Positions 17,189 through 24,640 are shown, numbered from the stretch's first letter. The stretch: 37,185 bases of DNA from Candidatus Giovannonibacteria bacterium RIFCSPLOWO2_12_FULL_43_11c (GCA_001780775.1 MFIO01000034.1:1-37185); one strand, 5' to 3'. Notes: generated by a model not told the origin, from the letters alone. Translations and numbers: made by a program.

Positions 17189-17218
17189 TGTTTACCATTT
17201 TGTGGTTCATTCTGTCAA
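17189..17218 (-). promoter_or_regulatory. Candidate promoter of the purine operon
   Basis: On the minus strand a perfect TTGACA (-35, 17213-17218) is followed after 18 nt by TAAACA (17189-17194), a weak -10. It would start transcription about 30 nt before the purC/E ATG, leaving room for the SD. The -10 match is poor, so position is uncertain. Confidence 0.35.
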
Positions 17219-17244
17219 AGCTGATTTTCGGGCTTTTTTATTTT

Positions 17245-18219
17245 CTATAAATTCTCGTCCAAAAATTTTTTCAATCCGGCCAAGTCTTTTTTGGCGCTAT
17301 CGTAAAAATAGGTCCTAATGCCTATGGATTCTGCGCTCTTTATCGCGTCCAAATTATGCTCGAAATAAATGATTTCCCTTGCATCCAAGCCAAAATGCGC
17401 GAGCATTTTTTTATAATATTCCGGATCCGTTTTTTCGGGGTTATGCTTAAGCGTCCAAATCTCATAGGGCATCTTGTCCAAGCCCAATTCTTTGAATTGT
17501 CTATCGTCCGCCCCGGTTAAGAGTATCTTTCTATTCGAATATTTTTCGAGTAAATCGCGCATTTCTTTAAAAATTTTCCCTTGAGTATCCGTAAATACAT
17601 AAATTGCGTCAACTAAAATAACTTTTTCCTTTTCAAATTCAATCACGCATTTTTCGTAAAGTTGTTTAATCTGCGCGTATTCTTTTTCGGCCCGCTCAAT
17701 CTTAGCCAAAACTTCTCCAGCGCTAGTCCCCCCCAGAGACTCCCGGACTTTTTCGCGGGCTTTTTCTTTTGCTTTGCTTTCAATCTGCCCCCGCAAATCG
17801 GTTAGCTCTCTCAATTTATCTTCCATCAGCCTTTTTATATTGAAACAGTGCTTGCTGTCTTTTTTCTCGGTGTTTTGGCTCTTTGTTTTAAGTTTATATG
17901 CACCGTATCCGCCTAAAACCAAAACAGCCGCCGCCAGAACGACTATCCCAAGAATATTCGAGTTTGAACCTGGAGCAGATTCTTTTGGTGTAGGTTCGCT
18001 AGTAGCCAGAGCAGGAGCTGAAGTTGTGGCAGTAGTTGGCCTCGGCGTTACGGATCCGGCTGGTGGTGCGGAGTTGATTGGCCGAGGGGTTACAGCGCTT
18101 GAAGTTGCCGCGCGCGGTTGGGATGCTGAAGGTGCCAAACCCGCGCTCCCATCCTGCGCAAGCACAGGGAGTGCAAATGCCAGCGCTATAAATATAAAAA
18201 AGAGTTTTTGTTTAATCAT
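17245..18219 (-). CDS. Membrane-anchored protein with cytoplasmic coiled coil and HAD-like domain
   Basis: The 324-residue protein has a signal peptide (1-21, ending ALPVLAQ), an exported Pro/Ala/Ser/Thr-rich low-complexity stretch (about 22-85), one membrane helix (about 88-110), a charged helical region (about 120-195, with NIKRLMEDKLRELTDLRGQI), and a C-terminal HAD-like fold that would be cytoplasmic. HAD landmarks are altered: motif I reads LVDAIYVF (second Asp absent), motif II LLTGADD is kept, and the motif IV region reads YFEHNLDAI instead of an Asp pair. It may bind rather than hydrolyse phosphoesters. Its start overlaps the amine oxidase gene end by 8 nt. Confidence 0.75.
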   Translation of the reverse strand: MIKQKLFFIFIALAFALPVLAQDGSAGLAPSASQPRAATSSAVTPRPINSAPPAGSVTPRPTTATTSAPALATSEPTPKESAPGSNSNILGIVVLAAAVLVLGGYGAYKLKTKSQNTEKKDSKHCFNIKRLMEDKLRELTDLRGQIESKAKEKAREKVRESLGGTSAGEVLAKIERAEKEYAQIKQLYEKCVIEFEKEKVILVDAIYVFTDTQGKIFKEMRDLLEKYSNRKILLTGADDRQFKELGLDKMPYEIWTLKHNPEKTDPEYYKKMLAHFGLDAREIIYFEHNLDAIKSAESIGIRTYFYDSAKKDLAGLKKFLDENL

Positions 18220-19483
18220 GCTTTAAAATTTTTCTCGCCGTCTCGAGCCCGCTTGCCAATGCGCCTTCGACTGTTGCTGTGTCCTTCCCGGCATATAGCG
18301 CTTCCCCCGCGAAAAAAATTTTATTTCCTGCCGGCTTGCGCAGTTCTTCGTACCCTTCTTCGCTCTCGGTCGTGCTATAACTATAGGCTCCCTTTGCGTA
18401 AGGATCCGCCGGCCAATTGACGATTTTCGACGCTACTATTTCCTTTCGTACGAATTCCCTGTCAACTTTAAAAACATTTGAAAGAGAGTCAAGCGCTAAT
18501 TCCAGAATATCTTTATCTGAAGAGTTTTTATATTTCTCCGCGCGCGGGCCGGGTATCCAGCCGGTAAGAACGGGTACTAAATCCGGATACTGCGTCCACC
18601 ATGTGCGGACTTCCTCTCCAGAAAAAATAAAATCCATCTCGCTGAAATCTTTCCCCAGCGCGTTCACCCACCATCTGTTTTTAAATCTAATGAGAAGTTT
18701 AATGACATTTCCAAACCCTATTTTCGAAGCGGCTTCCATCTTTTCGGGTATAGCCGGAATAAAATTTATGCCGCTGATCACGGGGACCGGAACAGTTACG
18801 ACAACTTTTTCTGCCTCAAATATATCGCCATCGGCAGTGCGGACGACGATTATATCGTCTTTCGCTTCTACCTCCTTAACTATGGCATTGAGCTGGATTT
18901 CCACTCCATTTTTTCGGCATTCTCGTTCAAGAAATTTAAGCATAGCGCCATACCCTTCTTTAATCCGGTACTGAAGCCATTCTCCCCCGCCAAGCCATTC
19001 CTCGCGGAGAGTAAAAGTGCTTATTCGGTTAACATCCCCAGCGTCATACCCTTCGACCATTCGAATTATTGAATTGCGAAGGCGCGCATATTTTTCCTCG
19101 GAGAAATATTTTTCGAGAAATTCCGCAATAGGCAAATCGCTTTTCAATTCCCGCAATTTTTTATGAAGCTCATCCTGGTTGGGTATGGGTTCGCTATTGA
19201 CAGTGACTTCGCCATCGCGCGAGTTCCACATATCGCCTTGGGTTAAAATGAGCGTCATCCCCGCTTCTTTCGCGAGAGCTTTGGTGATATGCGCTTCTCC
19301 ATGCGCAAACTCAGCCCCGCCCTGGGCCGGGTATCCGAATTCTTTTTCATCCAAAGGAAAAATCCTCCCACCGATCCGATCACGCGCTTCTAAAATAATT
19401 ACTTTTTTTCCGGCTTTCCCTAATTCCCTCGCGGCCATCAATCCCGCCGCCCCCGCCCCGATGATTATAATATTGCTTTTCAT
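18212..19483 (-). CDS. FAD-dependent amine oxidase family protein
   Basis: The 423-residue product has the Rossmann FAD-binding motif IIIGAGAAGLMAARELG (5-21), followed by LEARDRIGGRIF, the second family motif. The C-terminal FAD contact reads IFFAGEALYAGKDTATVEGALASGLETARKIL, as in monoamine oxidases and related enzymes. Length fits the family. The substrate could be an amine, polyamine or carotenoid-type molecule; the sequence does not decide. It overlaps the downstream HAD-like membrane protein by 8 nt, suggesting the two are made together. Confidence 0.88.
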   Translation of the reverse strand: MKSNIIIIGAGAAGLMAARELGKAGKKVIILEARDRIGGRIFPLDEKEFGYPAQGGAEFAHGEAHITKALAKEAGMTLILTQGDMWNSRDGEVTVNSEPIPNQDELHKKLRELKSDLPIAEFLEKYFSEEKYARLRNSIIRMVEGYDAGDVNRISTFTLREEWLGGGEWLQYRIKEGYGAMLKFLERECRKNGVEIQLNAIVKEVEAKDDIIVVRTADGDIFEAEKVVVTVPVPVISGINFIPAIPEKMEAASKIGFGNVIKLLIRFKNRWWVNALGKDFSEMDFIFSGEEVRTWWTQYPDLVPVLTGWIPGPRAEKYKNSSDKDILELALDSLSNVFKVDREFVRKEIVASKIVNWPADPYAKGAYSYSTTESEEGYEELRKPAGNKIFFAGEALYAGKDTATVEGALASGLETARKILKHD

Positions 19484-19545
19484 TTCTTAAATAATCCTCT
19501 GAATTATTTTTTACTATCTCCTTGATTACTAGAATAGTTGATATA

Positions 19546-19614
19546 CTATTTCTTCACCTTAGGTTTCTTTGGTTTCCTTTTCTCTCTTCTCTGATGCGTA
19601 TTTCCTTTTGCCAT
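19546..19614 (-). CDS. Very small basic protein (22 residues)
   Basis: An ATG at 19614 begins a 22-codon frame ending in TAG at 19546-19548. The product starts MAKGNTHQRREKR, continues with KPKKPKVKK-type sequence, and is almost half Lys/Arg. An AAGGGA SD-like site lies about 8 nt upstream. It resembles tiny Lys-rich proteins I recall as common in Parcubacteria, often unannotated. It sits alone between the amine oxidase and ABC-F genes. The charge suggests an RNA or ribosome contact, but that is inference. Confidence 0.6.
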   Translation of the reverse strand: MAKGNTHQRREKRKPKKPKVKK

Positions 19615-19658
19615 AAATATATTCCCTTAATTAGATTAATAATGTTTAAACTATACCA

Positions 19659-21119
19659 TTATTTCTCCAAATCCAAAACCTCGTCAATGCGAATTTGCGC
19701 GACGAATTCTGGGACGTGAGACACGAGAATCATCGCGCCTTGATAAGCATCGAGCGCACGCGCGATAACTGGCACATGGCGAAAGTTAATGTGATTTGTC
19801 GGTTCATCTAATATAAGTAGTCCTGGTTTCTGAAGAACAAGACGAGCAAACGCCACGAGTCCCTTTTGCCCCTCCGAAAGATCTCCAATTCTCGTTTTCA
19901 TCATTTCGCCCTGTATTAAAAAACCTGCGGCAACACCCCGGAGATTCTCTTCAACTTGTTTTTCCATAACCGCCATCAGCGAATCGTGAACCGTATCTTC
20001 AAAATTAAGCGTTGAAAAATCTTGGCGATAATATCCGCCCCGAACTCCAGGGGCAATCGTAATTCCTTTCGCGGTTCCCAGCGCTATAGATTCGAGAAGT
20101 GTGCTTTTGCCGATACCGTTTGGGCCCTTCAAAAGGAGATGCCGGTTCTTGCCCACGGAAATATCCGCTTTGCGGCTCACCATCTTGTGATTTTTCATTG
20201 TTGTATATGCCGAGATGTGGAGCACTTCGCCGATAAGATCCGGCTGATGAAAGATTGCAAACCTTCGTATTGTTTTATCTTCCTTGCGCACGTCTACTTG
20301 ACTCTCTTCCATCACTTCAATTTTATCCCGCATTTTCTTGGCGACGTTCCGCATCTTGCCGCCTTTATGCGCGAAAAAATTGGCTTTGTCCTTATTTTCT
20401 TGAATTTCTTTCGCAAGCTGCGCGTTCTTCTTATTTTCTTTTTCGATGCGGGCGGCGATTTCAACTACGACATCTTTATAGTTGCCGACATATTGCTCAA
20501 TTTTTTGCGTATGCAAATCGAGATAGAGTACGCCCTCGGTAAACGCGTTTAAAAAATTTGCATCATGAGAAATAACAATTACCGTTTTGTTATAGTTGGC
20601 GAGAAATTGAGTTAGATGCTCGATCCCCGCCTTATCCAAGTTATTTGTCGGTTCATCAAGCAGAAGTAAATCGGGATTCTGAATTAACGCGGAGGCTAAA
20701 AGAAGGCGCGCTTGCTGGCCGCCTGAAAATGATTTCATAATTCGCTCGTGCACTTTTTCGTGCCCCCTTAAATTCACGACTTCGAGTACTTCATCGATTC
20801 TGGGATCAATGTTGTAAACTTTCTCTGAAAAACACCTCTCAAAAAATTCACGTACGGTAAGCGAGAGTTCTTCGCGCGCGATAACCTGCCGGGAAAGCGC
20901 CGTCGAGAAGCCATCCCCAACATTAACCTTCCCGGATTCGGGAGCAAGTTTTTTTATGATGAGCTGAAAAATAGTGCTTTTGCCCGTGCCATTCTGGCCC
21001 ATCAGGGCGAATTTAGCACCGCGTCGCAACGAAAAATTAACCTCGTCTAAGATGGGTTTATTGTGCCCGTATTCGAATGACACATTCTCAAATGAGAGAA
21101 TTGTTTCCGTTTTAGACAT
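19659..21119 (-). CDS. ABC-F family ATP-binding protein
   Basis: ABC-F proteins bind the ribosomal E site and act in translation control or antibiotic protection. The 486-residue product has two ABC domains and no membrane segment. Domain 1: Walker A GQNGTGKST (about 40), signature SGGQQARLLLA, Walker B LLLLDEPTNNLD. A charged linker (about 230-290, rich in Lys/Glu) follows. Domain 2: Walker A GPNGIGKST, signature LSEGQKGLVAFARL, Walker B LLILDEPTNHI. The signature of domain 2 is slightly off the usual SGG form. An extended -10 (TGCTATAGT, 21129-21137) lies 9 nt before the ATG and there is no SD. Confidence 0.93.
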   Translation of the reverse strand: MSKTETILSFENVSFEYGHNKPILDEVNFSLRRGAKFALMGQNGTGKSTIFQLIIKKLAPESGKVNVGDGFSTALSRQVIAREELSLTVREFFERCFSEKVYNIDPRIDEVLEVVNLRGHEKVHERIMKSFSGGQQARLLLASALIQNPDLLLLDEPTNNLDKAGIEHLTQFLANYNKTVIVISHDANFLNAFTEGVLYLDLHTQKIEQYVGNYKDVVVEIAARIEKENKKNAQLAKEIQENKDKANFFAHKGGKMRNVAKKMRDKIEVMEESQVDVRKEDKTIRRFAIFHQPDLIGEVLHISAYTTMKNHKMVSRKADISVGKNRHLLLKGPNGIGKSTLLESIALGTAKGITIAPGVRGGYYRQDFSTLNFEDTVHDSLMAVMEKQVEENLRGVAAGFLIQGEMMKTRIGDLSEGQKGLVAFARLVLQKPGLLILDEPTNHINFRHVPVIARALDAYQGAMILVSHVPEFVAQIRIDEVLDLEK

Positions 21120-21179
21120 AGAAGCGTTACTATAGCATTTTTTCGGAAAAATTGCTCTCTTTCTCGATTCTATCCTTAG

Positions 21180-21782
21180 TCATCGATATGCTTTAGCAAA
21201 TTTGTCCATTTGATCTAAAAAGTATTTCCGCGCATCCAAATCTTTGATGCATCCGCCGACGTAGGATTTATACCAAACTTTATCATTGAGCTGGCGCTTG
21301 ATTTTTTCCGGGTCGCTAAAAAGTTCGCCGATGTCCGTTAGTACTAGATTGCCATTTTTCGCAATGCCGTAATTTTTCGTGATATTGAAGCTTTTGTCAA
21401 TAAATCCGATTTTCAGAAATCGCGAATTTAATTCAATAAATAAATCGATATATTTCTTTATTTCCTCTGTCAGTGCTGTCTCAAAAATCTCGTGTAGCGG
21501 GCGTACTTTATCCTGCTCGAAATCGAGATCGCTTAAAAATTTGGGGTTCCCGATCCATTCGGGAGGAACCTGATGTTTTTTTAGAATCTTAAATGATTCG
21601 ATCGCGATCTGCCTTCCGGCGCGGATGAAATCCGGAAATTCGGTCGGCCAGTGGTTGGTAAACGGGTAGCAGTCTTTAAACATTACCCAAAATGATCCCG
21701 CCCACGAGTGATACTTTTTCAAAACCTGCCCGTTCCCGAGATCATATACGCTATACTGCCACCCCTCCCCGATTTTTTTCAT
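21180..21782 (-). CDS. Protein-kinase-like fold protein, unknown substrate
   Basis: The 200-residue protein starts with a Gly-rich loop-like strand pair (IGEGWQYSVYDLGNGQVLKKYH), resembling the kinase N-lobe with Lys at the end. Near residues 125-155 it has GFIDKSFNITKNYGIA followed by NGNLVLTDIGEL, which resembles the catalytic loop (D...N) and the DxG metal site of kinase-like phosphotransferases. The usual HRD/HGD is not present. It is short for a kinase. I cannot name the family. It lies between ABC-F and hicA with 60 and 39 nt gaps. Confidence 0.6.
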   Translation of the reverse strand: MKKIGEGWQYSVYDLGNGQVLKKYHSWAGSFWVMFKDCYPFTNHWPTEFPDFIRAGRQIAIESFKILKKHQVPPEWIGNPKFLSDLDFEQDKVRPLHEIFETALTEEIKKYIDLFIELNSRFLKIGFIDKSFNITKNYGIAKNGNLVLTDIGELFSDPEKIKRQLNDKVWYKSYVGGCIKDLDARKYFLDQMDKFAKAYR

Positions 21783-21821
21783 TGCATTAAAGAAAGCACT
21801 AACCTCGGTTCGCGCTCGATA

Positions 21822-22031
21822 TTACAAATCATTCGGCGTAAGTCCTGTGTATTTTGCTATGCGCGCAAGCATGCGCGGACCAATTTCCTCACGATCGTGA
21901 AATGCAAATGTAATGTCTGACCATCCGCCTCGAGCAAGAATTCTATGCGATCCTCTCTGTCTTTTTATGCGCCAGCCAATGCGAAGAAGGGTCTTGAGTA
22001 CTTCAGAAGCTTTAGCGGCGCCCCACTCCAT
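21822..22031 (-). CDS. hicA: HicA-like mRNA interferase toxin
   Basis: HicA toxins cleave mRNA using a small dsRBD-like fold. From the ATG at 22031 the product is 69 residues, the usual size. It has KASEVLKTLLRIGWRIKRQ, then GSHRIL with the conserved catalytic His, then FAFHDREEIGPRMLARIAKY and GLTPNDL, typical of the HicA subgroup. The longer frame upstream is not needed. Its start overlaps hicB by 20 nt. Antitoxin gene first, toxin second, fits a hicBA order and translational coupling. Confidence 0.88.
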   Translation of the reverse strand: MEWGAAKASEVLKTLLRIGWRIKRQRGSHRILARGGWSDITFAFHDREEIGPRMLARIAKYTGLTPNDL

Positions 22032-22263
22032 ATCCAAAAAGTCGAGAGATCGGAGCAACGAGATTTCCGTGTTCAACTTGGTCCGCAAGCGTTCGCAACG
22101 CTACCGCGTAGACGCGGCGGAGCGCTTCACGCTTTGTCGAACCGTAGGCCATAACTCCGGGAAGCTTTGGAATTTCAGCAATCCAGCGATTATCTTCCTC
22201 GCGATCGAATTCAACCGCAAGCGATGACAAAGAAATCTTACGCTGTTTATCGCTTTTTATCAT
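22012..22263 (-). CDS. hicB: HicB-like antitoxin, short form
   Basis: From the ATG at 22263 the product is 83 residues. It has the HicB partial RNase H-like fold: LAVEFDREEDNRWIAEIPKL, PGVMAYGSTKREAL and VYAVALRTLADQVEHG. No DNA-binding helix-turn-helix or ribbon-helix-helix follows the fold, so this is the short type that would neutralise HicA but may not repress its own promoter. No SD is seen. It is directly upstream of and overlaps hicA. Confidence 0.88.
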   Translation of the reverse strand: MIKSDKQRKISLSSLAVEFDREEDNRWIAEIPKLPGVMAYGSTKREALRRVYAVALRTLADQVEHGNLVAPISRLFGYGVGRR

Positions 22264-22320
22264 GAGGGTAGGGTAGCACAAAACATCCCCGCCCACAAAG
22301 TCTCCTGAAATGGTTTAATG

Positions 22321-22677
22321 TCAAGAATCTTCATTTGTATGATGCCCTCTGACTTTGTCAACCGGGAAACGCAATCGGTGTTTCTCGATTATTTTGTCAA
22401 GCGCATCGGACAAATCAACATCGCAGTAATTCGCGAGCGAGGCGAGCTCCCAAAGTATATCGCCAAAGAAATCTTCCACTTCGTCATGATTTTTTGCAAT
22501 CTTCTCTTTAACTTTTTTCTCGTCGTGCTCCCATTTGATGATATTCCGAAACTCCCCTATCTCCTCAACCATACCCAAAAGCAGCTCCTTCGGAGTGTGA
22601 TATTTCCGCCAGTCGCGCTCCTTTAAAAATTCTTCAACCGCTTTTTGTTGCTTCATTAATTTATTGATATCCCCCAT
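22321..22677 (-). CDS. MazG-like nucleotide pyrophosphohydrolase
   Basis: MazG-type all-alpha NTP pyrophosphatases remove unwanted nucleotides. From the ATG at 22677 the product is 118 residues. It has the metal-binding pairs MVEEIGEF (about 36-43) and DEVEDFFGDILW (about 64-75), the EExxE and ExxD pattern of the family, and a C-terminal HRLRFPVDKVRG segment. The start lies within the end of the SDR gene. Substrate range (dCTP-like or general NTP) cannot be read. Confidence 0.9.
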   Translation of the reverse strand: MGDINKLMKQQKAVEEFLKERDWRKYHTPKELLLGMVEEIGEFRNIIKWEHDEKKVKEKIAKNHDEVEDFFGDILWELASLANYCDVDLSDALDKIIEKHRLRFPVDKVRGHHTNEDS

Positions 22678-23401
22678 CCACGACAAGAACGGATCCTGTT
22701 ATAAAACTCGCGTCGTCCGAGCATAAAAATAAGACGGCTTTGGCAATTTCCTCCGGCCTGCTCCATCTTCCCAAGGCAATTTTCTCTGTTTCGCTTTTGA
22801 TGAGTTCCTTAGGCAAATCTTTGTTTATTTCCGTATTAACCCAGCCGGGAGCTACACAATTGACTCTTATATCGGGGGCGAGCGATTGAGAAAAGTTTTT
22901 TGTTAGGCTGATAACTCCGGCCTTTGAAGCATCATAATCCGCGTCGTCTGTGCTAAGAGTATCGATGCCATTTGTTGAGGAAATATTTACTATAGACGCG
23001 CCGGGCCTGCCTTTCATGCGGGGAACCGCATACTTGATGCATAAAAAAGTCCCAATTAAATTTACGCGGAGCGTGCGCTCCCACTGCTCAACTGTTTTTT
23101 CCAAAATAGGAATATCAAAAACAATACCGGCGTTGTTAACGAGAATATCGATTGCCCCGAAATGTTGAACGGCCTCCTCAATCATTTTTTTGACATCGCT
23201 TTCGCTCGAGACATCCGCCTGGATTGCAATAGCATCTCGGCCCAAGGATTTTATTTTTGTTACTACGGCATCCGCCGCCTCTTTATCTTTTACATAATTT
23301 ACAATTACATTGGCTCCTTCTTCCGCAAAAGCAACAGCCGTTGCTCTGCCAATCCCCCTACTCGAACCTGTAATTAATACTATTTTATCTTTGAATTTCA
23401 T
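22661..23401 (-). CDS. Short-chain dehydrogenase/reductase (FabG-like)
   Basis: From the ATG at 23401 the product is 246 residues, standard for classical SDRs. It has the NAD(P) motif TGSSRGIG, NNAGIVF, the catalytic Ser in VNISSTNG, the YxxxK catalytic pair in DYDASKAG, PGWVNTEI and the C-terminal end GSVLVVDGGYQ. This matches FabG-type 3-oxoacyl reductases and sugar or alcohol dehydrogenases; the reaction is not fixed by sequence. It has no SD and a TAGAAT box 6 nt upstream of the ATG. MazG overlaps its end. Confidence 0.9.
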   Translation of the reverse strand: MKFKDKIVLITGSSRGIGRATAVAFAEEGANVIVNYVKDKEAADAVVTKIKSLGRDAIAIQADVSSESDVKKMIEEAVQHFGAIDILVNNAGIVFDIPILEKTVEQWERTLRVNLIGTFLCIKYAVPRMKGRPGASIVNISSTNGIDTLSTDDADYDASKAGVISLTKNFSQSLAPDIRVNCVAPGWVNTEINKDLPKELIKSETEKIALGRWSRPEEIAKAVLFLCSDDASFITGSVLVVDGGYQ

Positions 23402-23407
23402 AGTCAA

Positions 23408-23436
23408 ATTCTACCAGAAAAAGGGCAGGATTTCCA
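23408..23436 (-). promoter_or_regulatory. Candidate promoter giving a leaderless SDR transcript
   Basis: On the minus strand TAGAAT (23408-23413), preceded by TG one base before, ends 6 nt before the ATG of the SDR gene. A weak -35-like TGGAAA lies 17 nt upstream (23431-23436). Transcription would begin at or next to the start codon. Confidence 0.5.
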
Positions 23437-23446
23437 GCTTCAATAA

Positions 23447-23471
23447 ATGTTCGACACCGAGTGTCGAACAT
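23447..23471 (-). terminator. Perfect hairpin, possible terminator of the coiled-coil gene
   Basis: An 11-bp perfect inverted repeat (ATGTTCGACAC and its complement) surrounds a 3-nt loop. It lies 6 nt after the stop of the gene at 23478-23933. On the minus strand it is followed by TTATTG, a weak T tract. It shares the core GTTCGAC with the palindrome inside dnaX. Confidence 0.5.
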
Positions 23472-23477
23472 GATATC

Positions 23478-23933
23478 TTATTCAAAAAGCGTTGTTATCT
23501 GCTCTTTCAACGCAGCGATTTTATTTTCCAAATCAAGTAATTTAATAGACCTATCGACTTCTCTTGCGGATGCGGTGCTAAATTCTTTTTCCGCAACTTC
23601 AAAACCTTTTTCTTTCATCGCTTCATTGAATTGTTCTTCAACGGCACGCCCCCGCTCCATAATTTTTATTTGGAGATGTTTTATTTGCGCTTCGAATTCT
23701 TCTATGTCGTAAATTAAGCCCGTAGCTTGGATCTTTAATGCCTCTTGCCCCTTGGGGTCTCTCTGCCGGAATGCCAGTTTTTTATATCGTTCTTCAAAAT
23801 CCGCGTACTTCCTCTCCATTTCAATTATCTCTTTACTTTCTTCAAAACTAACTGGCGTTTTATCACCAGTTTTCTTTGGTTCGCCATCCTTGTGCCCTTT
23901 ATTAAAATCGCTGATTTTTATTATTTCTCCCAT
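23478..23933 (-). CDS. Coiled-coil protein of unknown function
   Basis: The 151-residue protein is soluble, very rich in Glu and Lys, and mostly helical. Heptad-like stretches run from about residue 30 to the end (for example EIIEMERKYADFEERYKKL and LDLENKIAALKEQIT). No enzyme motif is visible. It has no SD; TGCTAAAAT ends 6 nt before the ATG, suggesting a leaderless message. Perfect hairpins lie on both sides of the gene (23447-23471 and 23954-23972). I do not recognise a family. Confidence 0.7.
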   Translation of the reverse strand: MGEIIKISDFNKGHKDGEPKKTGDKTPVSFEESKEIIEMERKYADFEERYKKLAFRQRDPKGQEALKIQATGLIYDIEEFEAQIKHLQIKIMERGRAVEEQFNEAMKEKGFEVAEKEFSTASAREVDRSIKLLDLENKIAALKEQITTLFE

Positions 23934-23953
23934 GCAATAATTTTAGCACTGTA

Positions 23954-23972
23954 CTCAGCACTAGGTGCTGAG
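23954..23972. repeat. Short perfect palindrome between tRNA-Gln and coiled-coil gene
   Basis: CTCAGCAC and its complement flank a 3-nt loop (TAG). There is no T-run right after it on the minus strand, the direction of both neighbours, so it is a poor terminator for the tRNA. A T-run occurs on the plus strand 6 nt downstream. Role unknown. Confidence 0.5.
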
Positions 23973-24016
23973 CGATGATTTTTCACCAAATTAGAAATTT
24001 GAGAAAAATCTATCGG

Positions 24017-24087
24017 CTGCCGGGGAAGGAGTCGGACCTTCATAAACAGCTCCAAAGGCTGCTGTCCTACCATTAGACGACCCGGCA
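24017..24087 (-). tRNA. tRNA-Gln (anticodon UUG)
   Basis: On the minus strand the gene runs from T at 24087 to the discriminator G at 24017. The acceptor stem is TGCCGGG pairing with CCCGGCA. The anticodon stem GCAGC/GCTGT encloses the loop CTTTGGA with anticodon TTG. The T stem is GAAGG/CCTTC. The 3' CCA is not encoded. The D-arm region (GTCTAATGGTAGGAC) matches bacterial tRNA-Gln. A TGCTATTCT box ends 8 nt upstream. Confidence 0.95.
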
Positions 24088-24095
24088 ATAGAAAA

Positions 24096-24104
24096 AGAAT
24101 AGCA
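24096..24104 (-). promoter_or_regulatory. Extended -10 of tRNA-Gln
   Basis: TGCTATTCT on the minus strand is an extended -10 box ending 8 nt before the tRNA 5' base. It would place the transcript start almost at the mature 5' end. No good -35 is seen. Confidence 0.5.
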
Positions 24105-24157
24105 AAAATTCGTTTATTATGCTATGGTAATTGGAAAGTTAGAAGGAGGGTTTGAAA

Positions 24158-24625
24158 ATGAAGAGAAGAGATAAGGGCTTCGAGACAACGTACAAGTTGT
24201 TAGGTATTTTTGTGGTAGCGGTTGGACTATTTGGAACAGCGATCACTTATGGCCTCGGAAACAATTTATTGGCTATCAGCTTCACGGGAGTCGTTATCAT
24301 AGGTTGCCTTTTTCTGGTCGTGGCGTTGCCAAATAGATATCCAATGCTAAGTGATCGGCTTTCGTCAGATCTGCATCATTTAATTCCTTTACTCATGGTT
24401 TTTTTAGCAAGTATCCCCTTTTTTAGCAAGTATTATAATGCTTCGGAAGTTGCTTCGGTTGGGATGGGATATTTTCTTCTTTGGATCATTGGAGAGGTTA
24501 TGATGCAACTGGCGCAAAATGTGGGAAATTACCTGGAAAGGATTCACCTAAAACGAAGGCGATACTGGGAAGTGCCAATTCCAGGACTGGGCAACCCCAA
24601 CAACACTAAAGACGACGGAAATTAA
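24158..24625 (+). CDS. Multi-pass membrane protein of unknown function
   Basis: The start is the ATG at 24158, with AAGGAGG 8 nt upstream. The 155-residue protein has a basic N-terminus, about four membrane helices (about 14-32, 37-57, 75-92 and 100-120), and a basic then polar tail (HLKRRRYWE onwards). No known family is apparent. A TGCTATGGT extended -10 (24120-24128) gives a normal leader of about 22 nt, unlike most genes here. It is followed after 15 nt by the small gene at 24641, also with a strong SD, and by a terminator. The pair looks like an independent unit. Confidence 0.7.
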   Translation: MKRRDKGFETTYKLLGIFVVAVGLFGTAITYGLGNNLLAISFTGVVIIGCLFLVVALPNRYPMLSDRLSSDLHHLIPLLMVFLASIPFFSKYYNASEVASVGMGYFLLWIIGEVMMQLAQNVGNYLERIHLKRRRYWEVPIPGLGNPNNTKDDGN

Positions 24626-24640
24626 AAGGAGGGGCGGACA

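Noticed and set aside
18417-18974. Plus-strand frame of 185 codons
   Set aside because: Antisense of the amine oxidase gene, Ser/Phe/Thr-rich as expected for a shadow frame.
19522-19719. Plus-strand frame of 65 codons
   Set aside because: It covers the 22-residue basic protein on the other strand and the end of the ABC-F gene; no SD and no conserved features.
22091-22120. Two small adjacent inverted repeats inside hicB
   Set aside because: They fall in normal HicB coding sequence with no extra residues, so they are not an inserted element.
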